Shown here: piece after piece, positions 22,380 through 31,698 of the stretch
Numbering within the stretch: position 1 is the first letter of the stretch
How the letters are laid out: each line of letters starts with the position of its first letter
Source: Macrolepiota albuminosa
Lineage: Eukaryota; Basidiomycota; Agaricomycetes; Agaricales; Agaricaceae
Assembly (NCBI GenBank): GCA_027475525.1
Contig: JAMWFC010000132.1
Location: 124,001 to 188,000 of the forward strand
DNA: 64,000 bases
Direction of reading: 5' to 3'
Position numbers and translations under genes: made by a program
Notes under the pieces: model-generated
What the model was told of the DNA's origin: nothing
The model's input: only the letters and a program-made list of their open reading frames with translations
Databases searched by the model: none

Positions 22380-23295
22380 CCAAAAATAGCAAACGTCTTA
22401 ATGTTCATTGCACTAAGCAGGAGTCAAACCCACCTACTGCAACACACAATGAACACCAATAGATAATATTCCACTAGACCATCAAAGCTTAATGTACACG
22501 TCAAACCCACCTACTGCAACACACAATGAACACCAATAGATAATATTCCACTAGACCATCAAAGCTTAATGTACACAGCTATAGTCTAAATAGATATCAT
22601 GTCACCCTGTTTAAATTAGGACATTATGACTTTGTTTATTATACTGTGTAGTAAATAACAATTAGCTAAGCGAGTCAAAAATTCTAAACAGTTTGACGTA
22701 AATGCACTAGTAGGAATCAAACCCGTCTACTGCAAGACATAATAAAGACCAATAGATAATATTCCACTAGACCACCGATGCTTACTGTACATTGCTATGA
22801 TGTAAATAAACATCAGTCTATTCTTCTGTGTGTGGTCAAAAATATTTGAGTTCGATGCTTACTGTACATTGCTATGATGTAAATAAACATCAGTCTATTC
22901 TTCTGTGTGTGGTCAAAAATATTTGAGTTTGATGTCAATGCACTAGAGGGAGTCGAACCCACCTAATGCAAGATACAAGAAATACCAATGGGAAATATTC
23001 CACTACACCACAGACACTTCATGTATAATGCTATGGTGTAAATCAATATCAGTTTAATATTCTGCTACAAACCATGGTTTTTCTCTTTCCTGTATACTTC
23101 TATGGTGTAAATAAATATCAGTCTAATATTGTCAATTTAATACAGATGCACCAGTTGCAGTAAAATCTCTATCCATTCAAATTCTGTATGGGTCCGTTTG
23201 TGCACTACATGAACACTGTCCTGACTTGTAGTAAGCACCTGTGGTACAATGGAATATTCATCAATTGATATTTCATATTGTGCACAAGAGGTGGG
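22380..23295. repeat. Second tRNA-like repeat cluster
   Basis: Four or more copies occur: minus strand at about 22411-22495, 22700-22790 and 22930-23020, and plus strand at about 23225-23295, where the sequence runs into the N gap. The minus-strand copies show TGGTCTAGTGGAATATT (A-box) and GGGTTCGACTCC-like B-boxes. The plus copy matches the reverse complement of 17366-17480 closely. Two 77-bp duplications (22423-22576, 22776-22929) lie inside. No gene seen. Confidence 0.65.
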
Positions 23296-23395
23296 NNNNN
23301 NNNNNNNNNNNNNNNNNNNNNNNNNNNNNNNNNNNNNNNNNNNNNNNNNNNNNNNNNNNNNNNNNNNNNNNNNNNNNNNNNNNNNNNNNNNNNNN
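23296..23395. other. Assembly gap (100 N)
   Basis: Exactly 100 N separate a tRNA-like repeat on the left from integrase coding sequence on the right. The round number marks a scaffold join of unknown length. The end of the nested gypsy pol and its 3' LTR are missing here. Confidence 0.99.
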
Positions 23396-26300
23396 AGCAC
23401 GTAAGCGCCTCCACGGTTACGGGAGATAACTACCAAAGGTCCTAGATAGCGAGGGCGCATTTTCTTGTTGTATGATGTTTCGATTTTGGAGTTGCGCATA
23501 AGCACTAGCGCACCCCTCGGGAAGTTGTAATCTTTGATAGTGGCGCTATGCTCGGTTTCGAATCGCAGGGCTGCTTGGCGACGGGCGCTAAAGACTACCT
23601 CGTGAAGTCGCTCCAAATCTTCTTTCCTTCGTTGGAGGTCAATAGCTCGTCTGGCGATAAGGTCGGTAGTCGCTAAGATGCTGTTGGGTGCTGGCTGAAG
23701 ATAAGTTGCTTCTATAATGTCGGCAGGGAGTAACGGATGGGTGCCAGTAGCCGCGTAGTAGGGAGAACAACCCATGCGCTTACGAATAGTAACTCTTTCC
23801 GACCAGAACACTGAATAGGTCGCTTCGCTCCAACGAGACTCGTCGCCATCGACTGCCTTGAAGAGTGCTTGCCGAACGTCAAAGTGGGGTCTCTCTACCA
23901 GTCCATTGGCGCGCTTGTTGTAGCCAGATACTCGAATGTGGTGAATTTTGTATTTCTTGGCGAGGTAAGTTAGCGCTTTGATGATGGGCGCACCGTTATC
24001 CGTGACGATTTCTCTTAGCGCTCCCCAACGGCAGATGACGTCTTCAAATAGCCACTTGGCGACCGCGTCGGTATTTTCTCTTTGGAGCATTCGAAATTCA
24101 GGCCAGTGGATTAGCGAGCAACGACCTTGAATGATGTACTTGTTGCGACCAGATTTAGGCATATGCATGGTGTCGACGTAGATTTTGCTGAAGAGGGGAG
24201 CTGGCGTTGCAACGGTTGGCGGTATGAGTACTTGGCGTGTCTGTTGAATTTGGCAAAGGTGGCAAGTCCTAATGTACCAGGCGATGTCGGCACTAGCGTG
24301 TGGCCACCAAAAGCGTTCTAGCAGAGAAGCTCGGGTAGCGTACAGACCTCTATGTCCTAGCTCGTCATGCATAGCGCGCAAGACTCGTAAGCGACCTTCT
24401 GGCTTGATGATCAGCTTGTGAGCGCCATCTCGATTTCGTCGCCAAAGTCTGTTGTCGGTAAAGAAGAAGCGGGTAGCATAGCGGATAAAGGTCGCGTATT
24501 GTTCATCGGTAAGGTCTGGGGGTCGCTTAAGGTCTTGTAGCCATTGTTCAACGATTAACAAGCGACTGTCTTCTGCCTTTGCTTTGGCGGATCGGGGAAC
24601 GGCATCGTAGGTCAGGTTTTTGCTGTCTTCTCTTAGCGGATGGGGTTCTTGTACGATTTTTACTGGTGGCGAGTCTTGACTGCAAATGCTTGCCGTATAG
24701 AACGTGAGGGGTGCGCTAAAGGTCTCGGGGCGGTAAGGGACGATGGGATGTAACAGGATGCTGGTAGGCTGTTGCCGTCGTAATAAGGGAATTGGCTGTT
24801 GAATGAGGTGCACGAAACCATGTAGTCGGTCGATCCAGTCCTCGAAATCGCTATCAGCCTGTGGGTCCACTGCCGGGTCGCCAGGCTGCCGTGGTCGCCT
24901 AGAGAGTCCATCTGGTCCGTGGAAAGAGCTCTTGACGTGCACCAACTCAAAGTGAAACATGAGGATAGCGACTACCCACCGGTTCATGCTAGCGGATGGC
25001 TGGATGTCGGGATTCTGCAGCATGCCTTTGATGTACCTAGCGTCGACTTCGACAATCAGGTTCCGCACGCCAATCAGATACATCTTTAGCGCTCGGAAGG
25101 CTTTGAACAATCCATAGAGCTCTAGCTTAGGCTGACTGTAGCGAGACTCCCGGTCGTTTAGCGTAATAGACCCAAAGCGGTTGTAGCGTCGCTGTTTTCT
25201 GTTGTCGCTAAGGCACTGGCACAAGAAGTAGCCAACGGCAATGTACGAGGTATCCACCGCCAAGATAACTGTTTTCTGTTGTCGCTAAGGCACTGGCACA
25301 AGAAGTAGCCAACGGCAATGTACGAGGTATCCACCGCCAAGATAACAGGGTCGGCAGAGGTATAATCGATGGGGACTAGGGGCTTGGCGTCCTGCAGAGC
25401 TTTTACTAAGTCGCGTTGGGCAGTGACCTGGTCTGGCCCAAATTCGAAGGGCTCGTTAGCGCGGGTGAGTCGGTTAAGGGCATGTGCGCGATGGGCAAAG
25501 TTCTTAACGAATATTCTAAGAACGCCAACAGTACCAAGAAAGGCGCGAACTTCAGATAAGTCGCGGCAAGGACCCCAGCGCTCCAAGAGTGCTAAGCGAG
25601 ACTCGTCGGGAACGCGACCGTCGGGAGTGCAGATGTGACCAAGTATTTTGAACCTTGGCGCGCAAAGGAGGAGTTTGTGACCGCTAAACGTACCACCGCT
25701 ATACTTCATACGTTGGAGAACTCGATTGAGCAGCTGGAAAAACTCCCATAGCGCTAAGCGAATGTTGTGGTTCTCGGGATGGGTCGCCGGTAAGCCGTTT
25801 ACGAGTCGCCAGTCTTTGGGACCTTTGACGCCAACGTCATCAATGAAGCTTAAGACGTTATGCGGTATCTCGGGTTGGAGGATGAATGTGATGTCGTCAT
25901 GAAATATGGGGACAGAGTTTGTCCAGCCCATCGGTAAGGTGACTAGGCGCAAGGCGCCAAACGGAGTTTGAAACGTAGTGAGGTCACGGGAAGAAGGGTG
26001 GATTAAGCGTTCATCATAGCCAACGTAAAGATCAAGGGTGGCGCCACAAATACGCCCGGCAAAGGACTCGGCAAAGTGGTCAGGGAAAGGCGGTACGCCA
26101 GAGTGTCGTATGGTTACTCTATTCAGCGGCTCAAGACTGTGAACTATGCGTAGATTGCCGTTCTTTTTGAGAACACAGAACCAACGGGAGCGGTAAGAAC
26201 TATTAGAGGGCTCGTAGACGCCAGCCTGTATCTTAGTCCTAATAATCTGGCAGACCTCGGCTTCGATTCCAGGCGGTAACGGTCGGTTGTGCTCAGTCCA

Positions 26301-27026
26301 CGGCACGTGAGGGATGGTCGGGATTACGACAGGCGGGAAGAAATCTGTGCGAAGGCTGCCGCGTTCTGAGTCCTCCCAGGCAAAGGCTTTGTCTTGCTTA
26401 GCGACAAGATCGGTAAGGACATTCAACTCATCTTTGGTCAAAAATCCTGTGTCGTGCTCCTTGGCGAACTGCTGCTGGCGCTCCGCGGTAAAACGTCCGG
26501 TGGGCTGAAAGGGTCGCGGATTCGGTGTTAAGGTCGGTATGGCGGCAAGAGGGTCGCCAATAATTTGGCGCTTGATCCTAAACGTCTCGGGAGAGTGCGT
26601 AGCGATGGGTTTTGTTTTAAGCGCAACTGGCTTATATTTCTTTTTAACTTGAACCCCTTTCCTTTTGGGAGCGTTAGCTTGGTTATACACAGATGTGGAA
26701 AGGGGAACTGTAGCCTGAGGAGCGGCAAGTCCAAGAACGGCAGGAGACGAGGCTCCGGGAAGGGTAGTGAGATACGTATCGGTAGACGCAATATTTTGAA
26801 ACGATTCGGAGGCGGTAAGGTATAAGTAGGCAAGAGAAGAGTCGGTAATGTTTTGATTTTTCTGGGAAGGCTCTGCGTCGGTAGTAGGTAAAGTAGTTAA
26901 AACATCTTCGTCAAGAAAAGCAGTTGACATAACAGTTACAAGACCAGTTGAATGGTCAAATTCCAGCGTTAGCGCTACATCTCCGTGATCGTCGCCAATC
27001 ACCTCCTCGATGGTCTGTGAAAACAC
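23396..27026 (-). CDS. Nested gypsy pol: reverse transcriptase, RNase H, integrase (3' partial)
   Basis: The frame has no internal stop apart from one caused by a 77-bp duplication (25192-25345); counting that segment once joins 27026-25263 to the rest. Reverse transcriptase (about 26300-25800) has the catalytic box FIDDV instead of YLDD. RNase H has AVDTSYIAVGYF near 25340-25250. Integrase has its HHCC module near 24390-24240, then YVDTMHMP, TDNGAP and GLVERPH for the D,D35E triad (24180-23880). The sequence is cut by the N gap inside the integrase C-terminus. Translation beyond the gap to 23137 is an antisense reading of a repeat and should be ignored. Pol is in the -1 frame relative to gag, implying frameshift expression. 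Confidence 0.9.
25192..25345. repeat. 77-bp duplication in nested gypsy RNase H
   Basis: 25192-25268 recurs exactly at 25269-25345. It is the only lesion in an otherwise perfect pol frame. Confidence 0.92.
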
Positions 27027-29311
27027 CGGTGTGGAGGCTCGTTGGCGTGTTGGTCGGTAAACTCCGGGGGCTTAGCGCGGGCGCCTTTTCGTTGTCCCCT
27101 AGGGAACGTTGGCACCGTTCGTCGGATTCCAGAGTTGGGGTCGCTAATGGTGAGGGTCGTTTCCTCGTCGGTAACTGTCTTGACGACTGATCGCGCCAAG
27201 ACGTCGAAGGGTCTGCCAAGTAGTAGGTCGTAAGCTGGTGAACGTAAGATGTGGATCTGAAGATAAAACGTGATGTCGCCAAGGGTGCACGGCACATTCT
27301 TGGCGAGGCCTAGGGATCTGTCTACCGTACCGTTAGCGCTCTGCATATTTAGTATAACGGTAGGGTCGTAAATAAGGCCTAGATCGTTAGCGACTTCCGC
27401 TGCCATAGAAATGATCTGGGACCCGCTATCCACAATTGCCTCTACTTCGTGCTTGTTGTCTATGGTTAGCGCTACCGAGCGGATAGCGTGCGATTCTTGA
27501 GCGACGGTAAGGATTGCGGGGTCTTCTCCATGGTCTACCGACCTAAGGTAGGTCTCCACTGGATCCACAGAGGTAGCGTTAGCGATGGTGTCGGCAGGAG
27601 AGTCTTCAGTGTCCAGAGAGTCGACGGTAACGGAAAAACCAGGGAGCGCGTCGTCGAGATCCTCGACCTCGGCAACGGCTGTCGCCAAGGGTCGTCGGGG
27701 AGTGACTGCCGTCTTGACTTGGTTGCGGACGTCGGGAGCAATACTACAAAGCTCTTCTACTGATAAGGTAACATTGGTTTTCATGATGCGGTTAAAGACG
27801 TGGTTGGATTTCTCGATATCGAATATTGGCGCAGTAGGTCGGTAGCCACCCTCAGGACGTTTCTCGGGAGCGGCAAAGTTTCGTTGTGCGGGAGCATGAT
27901 AACGATCGGGAATCCCTGAATAGGGATGGAGAGGCGGCAAAGGCGGTTCGGGAGCGGTAGCGGACGACGATGGTTCTGAAGCAGGAGCAGGGGCAGTGGC
28001 AGGCGGTGCGGTAGGAGCAGGTGTCGGTAACTTGCTAGCGGGAGGCATCGGCTTGTATCCTTTAAGAGGTTGTTTAGGCTGCTTAACTTCAACCCCATCA
28101 AAGACCTGATTCTTAAGCGAATCCAACTCCTGTTGGAGCTTGGCGATACGCTCTTCCCGCGAGAAAGTAGGATGGTCGCCAACGCTGTCGAAGTGTAAGA
28201 CCTCGTGAATCATCTGTTGTTGGGTCGCCTGTTCGGGGTCGGGGTTGGCGTTGCCAGATAGCGTGCCGGTAACGATTTGTCCTGGGTTGCGCCTATGCCA
28301 TTCATCTACCCGCTCCTGGAAGGACTTCTTGTCTGGGTAGTTGGGGATGGTGGCGCCAGTGGTGAGGACTATCTTGCCGTCGATAGCCCGTCGAATTCTA
28401 CCTTGGCGAACGTAATTCTCGAGGGTAGCGCAGCGTCCTCTAGTCATGGTATGGCCAATTTCCCCACAGAAGTGGCAAGGGCCAGGCGCGGGTACGTTAG
28501 CGGGTCGGTTAGCAGTCAGGTTGGTGGTAATCATAGTTTCGATACGTGTCATCGCGGAAGCGACAGCGGCGGTAATAGCAGCATTGAGCTCCTCTTTCTT
28601 AACGAAGTCGGCAACAGGAGGCGGGATGGGAATGATACCGTTAGTTCGCTCAGGGGGTGGGCTCATCCTAGCGCGTTGCAGTCCAACGCCAGTGTCCGTT
28701 CCCTTAAGAACCCATTTACCGGCTTCAAAGACGTCGGCAACGTTATAGGGCTCGTCTGGGTGATGAGCCTGGTGAACTATCTCTAGGCGACGAGCAATAC
28801 GAGTCCAAAGCGAAGTCGGGATGCCTTGCTGGAAAAGGCGACGCTCCTCGTTAATATAGAGCTTGCCGTTCTGCAGAAGCCACCTAGCGATCTTCTGGAA
28901 CTCGCGGTAATACGTAGAGAATGCGCCAAGAGAAGAAGTGCCACTGTCGAAAGATTCCTGTACTAGTTTCTGTAACTCGTTTACCGTGTATCGGGTAGCC
29001 TCCTCAGCGCCAGGGTACAGCTGGATCACTGCTGTCTTCCAGTCCTCATACGAAGCGCCTTGGGCGGGAGCTGTCGGCGTGGCGGGAACGAGCGCTGCAA
29101 ACTCGGAAAGACCAGTCCAAGTCTCTGCCGTGTCGTACGATACGTATCTTGCCGCGTACTCCTTCATCTGCGTGTGGTCGGTAATGTTACAGTCTCTGAA
29201 TAAATACTCCAACTCCTTGAAATACTGGGAGAGCTCCCGTGGCTTGGTCTCGTCCCATTTCGGTGCCGAGAAGTGGTTGCGTGGCGGCATGCGCTGAACT
29301 TGTTGTTCCAT
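26999..29311 (-). CDS. Nested gypsy gag-protease
   Basis: An intact 770-codon frame starts at the ATG at 29311. Residues 1-220 form the Gag capsid-like region (KPRELSQYFKELEYLF). A zinc knuckle CHFCGEIGHTMTRGRC lies near residue 280, a Pro/Ala-rich linker at 420-510, and a retropepsin with IVDSGSQIIS near 630 and LLLGRPFD near 705. Protease is therefore fused to Gag, and pol begins in an overlapping -1 frame (open from about 27070). No stop, frameshift or CGA-to-TGA scar was seen, in contrast to every other retroelement in the window, so this copy is the youngest. Confidence 0.92.
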   Translation of the reverse strand: MEQQVQRMPPRNHFSAPKWDETKPRELSQYFKELEYLFRDCNITDHTQMKEYAARYVSYDTAETWTGLSEFAALVPATPTAPAQGASYEDWKTAVIQLYPGAEEATRYTVNELQKLVQESFDSGTSSLGAFSTYYREFQKIARWLLQNGKLYINEERRLFQQGIPTSLWTRIARRLEIVHQAHHPDEPYNVADVFEAGKWVLKGTDTGVGLQRARMSPPPERTNGIIPIPPPVADFVKKEELNAAITAAVASAMTRIETMITTNLTANRPANVPAPGPCHFCGEIGHTMTRGRCATLENYVRQGRIRRAIDGKIVLTTGATIPNYPDKKSFQERVDEWHRRNPGQIVTGTLSGNANPDPEQATQQQMIHEVLHFDSVGDHPTFSREERIAKLQQELDSLKNQVFDGVEVKQPKQPLKGYKPMPPASKLPTPAPTAPPATAPAPASEPSSSATAPEPPLPPLHPYSGIPDRYHAPAQRNFAAPEKRPEGGYRPTAPIFDIEKSNHVFNRIMKTNVTLSVEELCSIAPDVRNQVKTAVTPRRPLATAVAEVEDLDDALPGFSVTVDSLDTEDSPADTIANATSVDPVETYLRSVDHGEDPAILTVAQESHAIRSVALTIDNKHEVEAIVDSGSQIISMAAEVANDLGLIYDPTVILNMQSANGTVDRSLGLAKNVPCTLGDITFYLQIHILRSPAYDLLLGRPFDVLARSVVKTVTDEETTLTISDPNSGIRRTVPTFPRGQRKGARAKPPEFTDQHANEPPHRCFHRPSRR

Positions 29312-29666
29312 AGCGACTGTGTTGGCGAGTTCGGTTAGCGGTAGTGGGGAAGGAGTTCTAGAAATTGGCGACGGGGTAAGAGAAATGAGTTGTGAAAGAG
29401 GCGTTAGCGGAGTAATGGGAGTGATTGACTGTGGTACGGCAAAGGGCGACGCTAAGGGGTCGTCGGTACTATAATCGAGGGAATGCGGGAAGAGATCAGG
29501 AAAAGCGTCTACAGTGGCGTTCTGTAGTTCCTGGGCGAGAGAGAGACCCGGTAAGGCACCAGGTGGTTGTGGAGTTGATGGGTGGGAAGGAGCAATGCCT
29601 TCTGCCGACTGGTCTAGCAGGCGGCGCCTACGCTGGAGACGGGTTTCTGGCGGAATTCTGCCTTAG

Positions 29667-29688
29667 AGATCCCTCGCGGTGGGCTCCA
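29667..29688 (-). other. Primer-binding site of the nested gypsy
   Basis: Three bases after the LTR end (...GTCATCA) the minus strand reads TGGAGCCCACCGCGAGGG, beginning with the TGG that complements a tRNA 3' CCA. It should pair with a tRNA 3' end; I did not assign which tRNA. The 29312-29666 leader has short uninformative ORFs. Confidence 0.55.
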
Positions 29689-29691
29689 ATT

Positions 29692-30642
29692 TGATGACGC
29701 CCAAAGTTTGGTCAGTAACAAATGTAGCGATTGTGTTACCGTACCAAGAGTGTGCGTTGGGCGCGCTATAAGTGTGTTGAGGAGTCCCGGGCAGGTCCCA
29801 GAGAACGCGTCTGTGAAAAAGGGTAAAAGTCGGTAACGGGGTCGGCAAGTGGTAAGCGCTAAGGTAAAGCGCCTAAGGAAATGCGGTAAGTGAACACGGC
29901 AAGGGTGAGCGGCAAGAGCACGATAAGCTTAGCGAGGTTCTAAGCGTCGATAATGCCTGCCGTAGTTGCAAGGCGCGAGTATGTCGAGTGTTGGCGAACG
30001 TCTGTAACTACCGATGAGTTTTGACGTTGCCGACCGTAGCGTAAATGAGCTCTTGAGCGTAAGGGAGACTGAAGTAAGGGGGAAACTGTGGTCTATTCGT
30101 CTGCTGTTCTTCTATGTACAAGTCAGTAAGTACTTTTATACTACAATGAGTTTGCCGTCGCCAGTGGCTAATGACGCCAGAGTGCGGTAAACTGGAAAAT
30201 TTCAAAGGGGTAGCTCCAACGGTTTCAGATCCCTACCGTCCTTTGAGGACCCTTGGCGCCACCAGGCGGCAGATCGCGGTACTAAACCATCACTCCATCA
30301 CCCTTCTGTCTGTCAGAACACCTAAGCGACGTTGGGCGCCAAATCGAGACGGTAAGCGGTGTCAGACGCCAAGGTCAAACGCCAAGCTGTCCGTCAGTTT
30401 TTGATAGATCATCAAGCTTCTCGCTAAGCGCTGTCGTCAGTGACTGATGCCATCTGTCAGTTGTCATTCTTGCTGCCGTCGGCGCTATCATTGATTGGAT
30501 CTGCTTCTTGCCGTGCGCGGCCGTCAGAAATGGCTTAAAATGGGTAGAACGCGTGCGCTAAGTTCGGAACGAGTGCGGCAAGGTTTCCGGAGCCGGTGCC
30601 GAGCCTGCCGTTGATGCGCCTAACCTGTATGGGGTCCTATCA
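29692..30642 (-). repeat. 5' LTR of the nested gypsy
   Basis: On the minus strand it starts TGATAGGACCCC at 30642 and ends GGGCGTCATCA at 29692, about 951 bp, with a TATA-like tagtataaaag near 30140. Its start lies only five bases from the inner edge of the right inverted repeat at 30648. The matching 3' LTR would lie in the N gap. Confidence 0.6.
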
Positions 30643-30647
30643 CCGGA

Positions 30648-31691
30648 TGATGCCAGACAATGCCAAAGGTTGCTGATGGATTCCTGTGGATGCCGATGGA
30701 TACCAGCAAATATTCGGTGGATGCCAACGGATGCACAACAGATGCACAATGGATGCCAACAGATGCCAACAGATGCCAGCAGGTCATGACGGCTGCTGAC
30801 GAACTCCGACGGATGCCAGCTGATGGCTGCTGATGCCAACGCCCCTTTCAAGCCATGAAAACTCTTTTGAGAGATATGCCACCCCCCCTTCCACCTCAAA
30901 AAATCCATACGGGAACCTGCGGAAATGTAGGTAGGCGTCCGTTCATTGTGTTATCCAATCTTTAAATCTATCCGTTAGTAATGGACCTGTGATGCAACGG
31001 TTAAATGTGCGTTCTGTTGCTGGAGGCTTTTCCAAGGCCGGGGGTTCGATTCCCCCCCACAGGCATATGGCGGGCAAGACAAAGTTACCTTTTTTCTTGG
31101 TCCAACCAGACTCCATGGACCTGCGTAGGCCTCTGTAGATGTCCGCTGGTGCCCTGCGCAGGCCTGCGTGGGCCCACATAGGTTTGAGTCCATCGACGTA
31201 CCTCTGCATGGATGTCCACTAGTGGCTTGCATAGGCCTGCGTAGGTTTGCAGGGCCCTTTTGTGGACGTACGCTGGTGTTGGGAGAAGAGGAGGGAAGGG
31301 GAGATGTGCAGCCTTGAGTTATTGCGGGAAGGAATGGAGAGGGGAGGGAAGTGGGGAACCTCAAGGAGGGTTTATTCATGCCATGAAGTCTGCCAATGGA
31401 GGAGGTTTTCACTTGTGTGCTGATGCCCGCCGGCGGCCGCTGACGCACATTGACGTCTGCTAGTGTCTGCTGGCATCTGCCAGGCCTGCGTGTGCATGTG
31501 TGTGCCTGCCTTTTATCGATCCACTGGACTGTGTTATACAGCATATTGTGACACGTCCGCGGCTCTGTATTCTACAGCACTGTGGGGACTGCTCTGCTTC
31601 AGTGTAGCGGACTCCGCTGGACACGTATGGTATGGCACAAAGCAAGCTCCCATACAACGTATGACATGTACTGTTGTGATGCCCTACTCTG
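30648..31691 (-). repeat. Right terminal inverted repeat with Pol III-like module
   Basis: This is the inverted counterpart of 15561-16577. Read outward-in on the minus strand it starts CAGAGTAGGGCATCACAA, followed by the shared gtatgggagcttgctttg. It contains the tRNA-like segment 30985-31064 and inner ggcatctgttgg-type units. It may originally have extended further, because the nested gypsy LTR begins right at its inner edge. Confidence 0.8.
30985..31064 (+). other. tRNA-like segment in right inverted repeat
   Basis: A stem CCTGTG/CACAGG closes the segment. Inside are an A-box-like TGATGCAACGGTTAA and a perfect B-box GGTTCGATTCC within a GC-rich T-arm. The 80-nt length and the extra stem (ggaggc/ggcc region) resemble a class II tRNA, but the anticodon arm is not convincing. 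It may be a Pol III promoter carried by the element. Confidence 0.5.
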
Positions 31692-31698
31692 CATCAGC

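Larger units (their letters stand above)
15561..31691. mobile_element. 16.1-kb element with ~1-kb terminal inverted repeats
   Basis: The ends are long inverted repeats (15561-16577 and 30648-31691) bounded by a perfect 7-bp target duplication inside the RNase H gene of a gypsy element. The interior holds unrecognised ORFs (18.3-22.2 kb), several tRNA-like repeats and a nested gypsy element with its 5' LTR against the right inverted repeat. No DDE, Tn3, helicase or tyrosine-recombinase transposase is recognisable, so it is either non-autonomous or its enzyme is among the unknown ORFs or hidden by the N gap. A 7-bp duplication fits none of the commonest classes exactly (hAT, P and KDZ 8 bp; Mutator 9 bp). 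Confidence 0.75.

Noticed and set aside
23137..23295. C-terminal extension of the nested gypsy pol beyond the N gap
   Set aside because: The translation left of the gap is an antisense reading of a tRNA-like repeat (compare 17366-17480) and has no integrase features; the open frame through N is accidental.
30985..31064. Functional tRNA gene
   Set aside because: A- and B-boxes are good, but no convincing anticodon arm can be drawn and the sequence is part of a mobile inverted repeat with a diverged partner.
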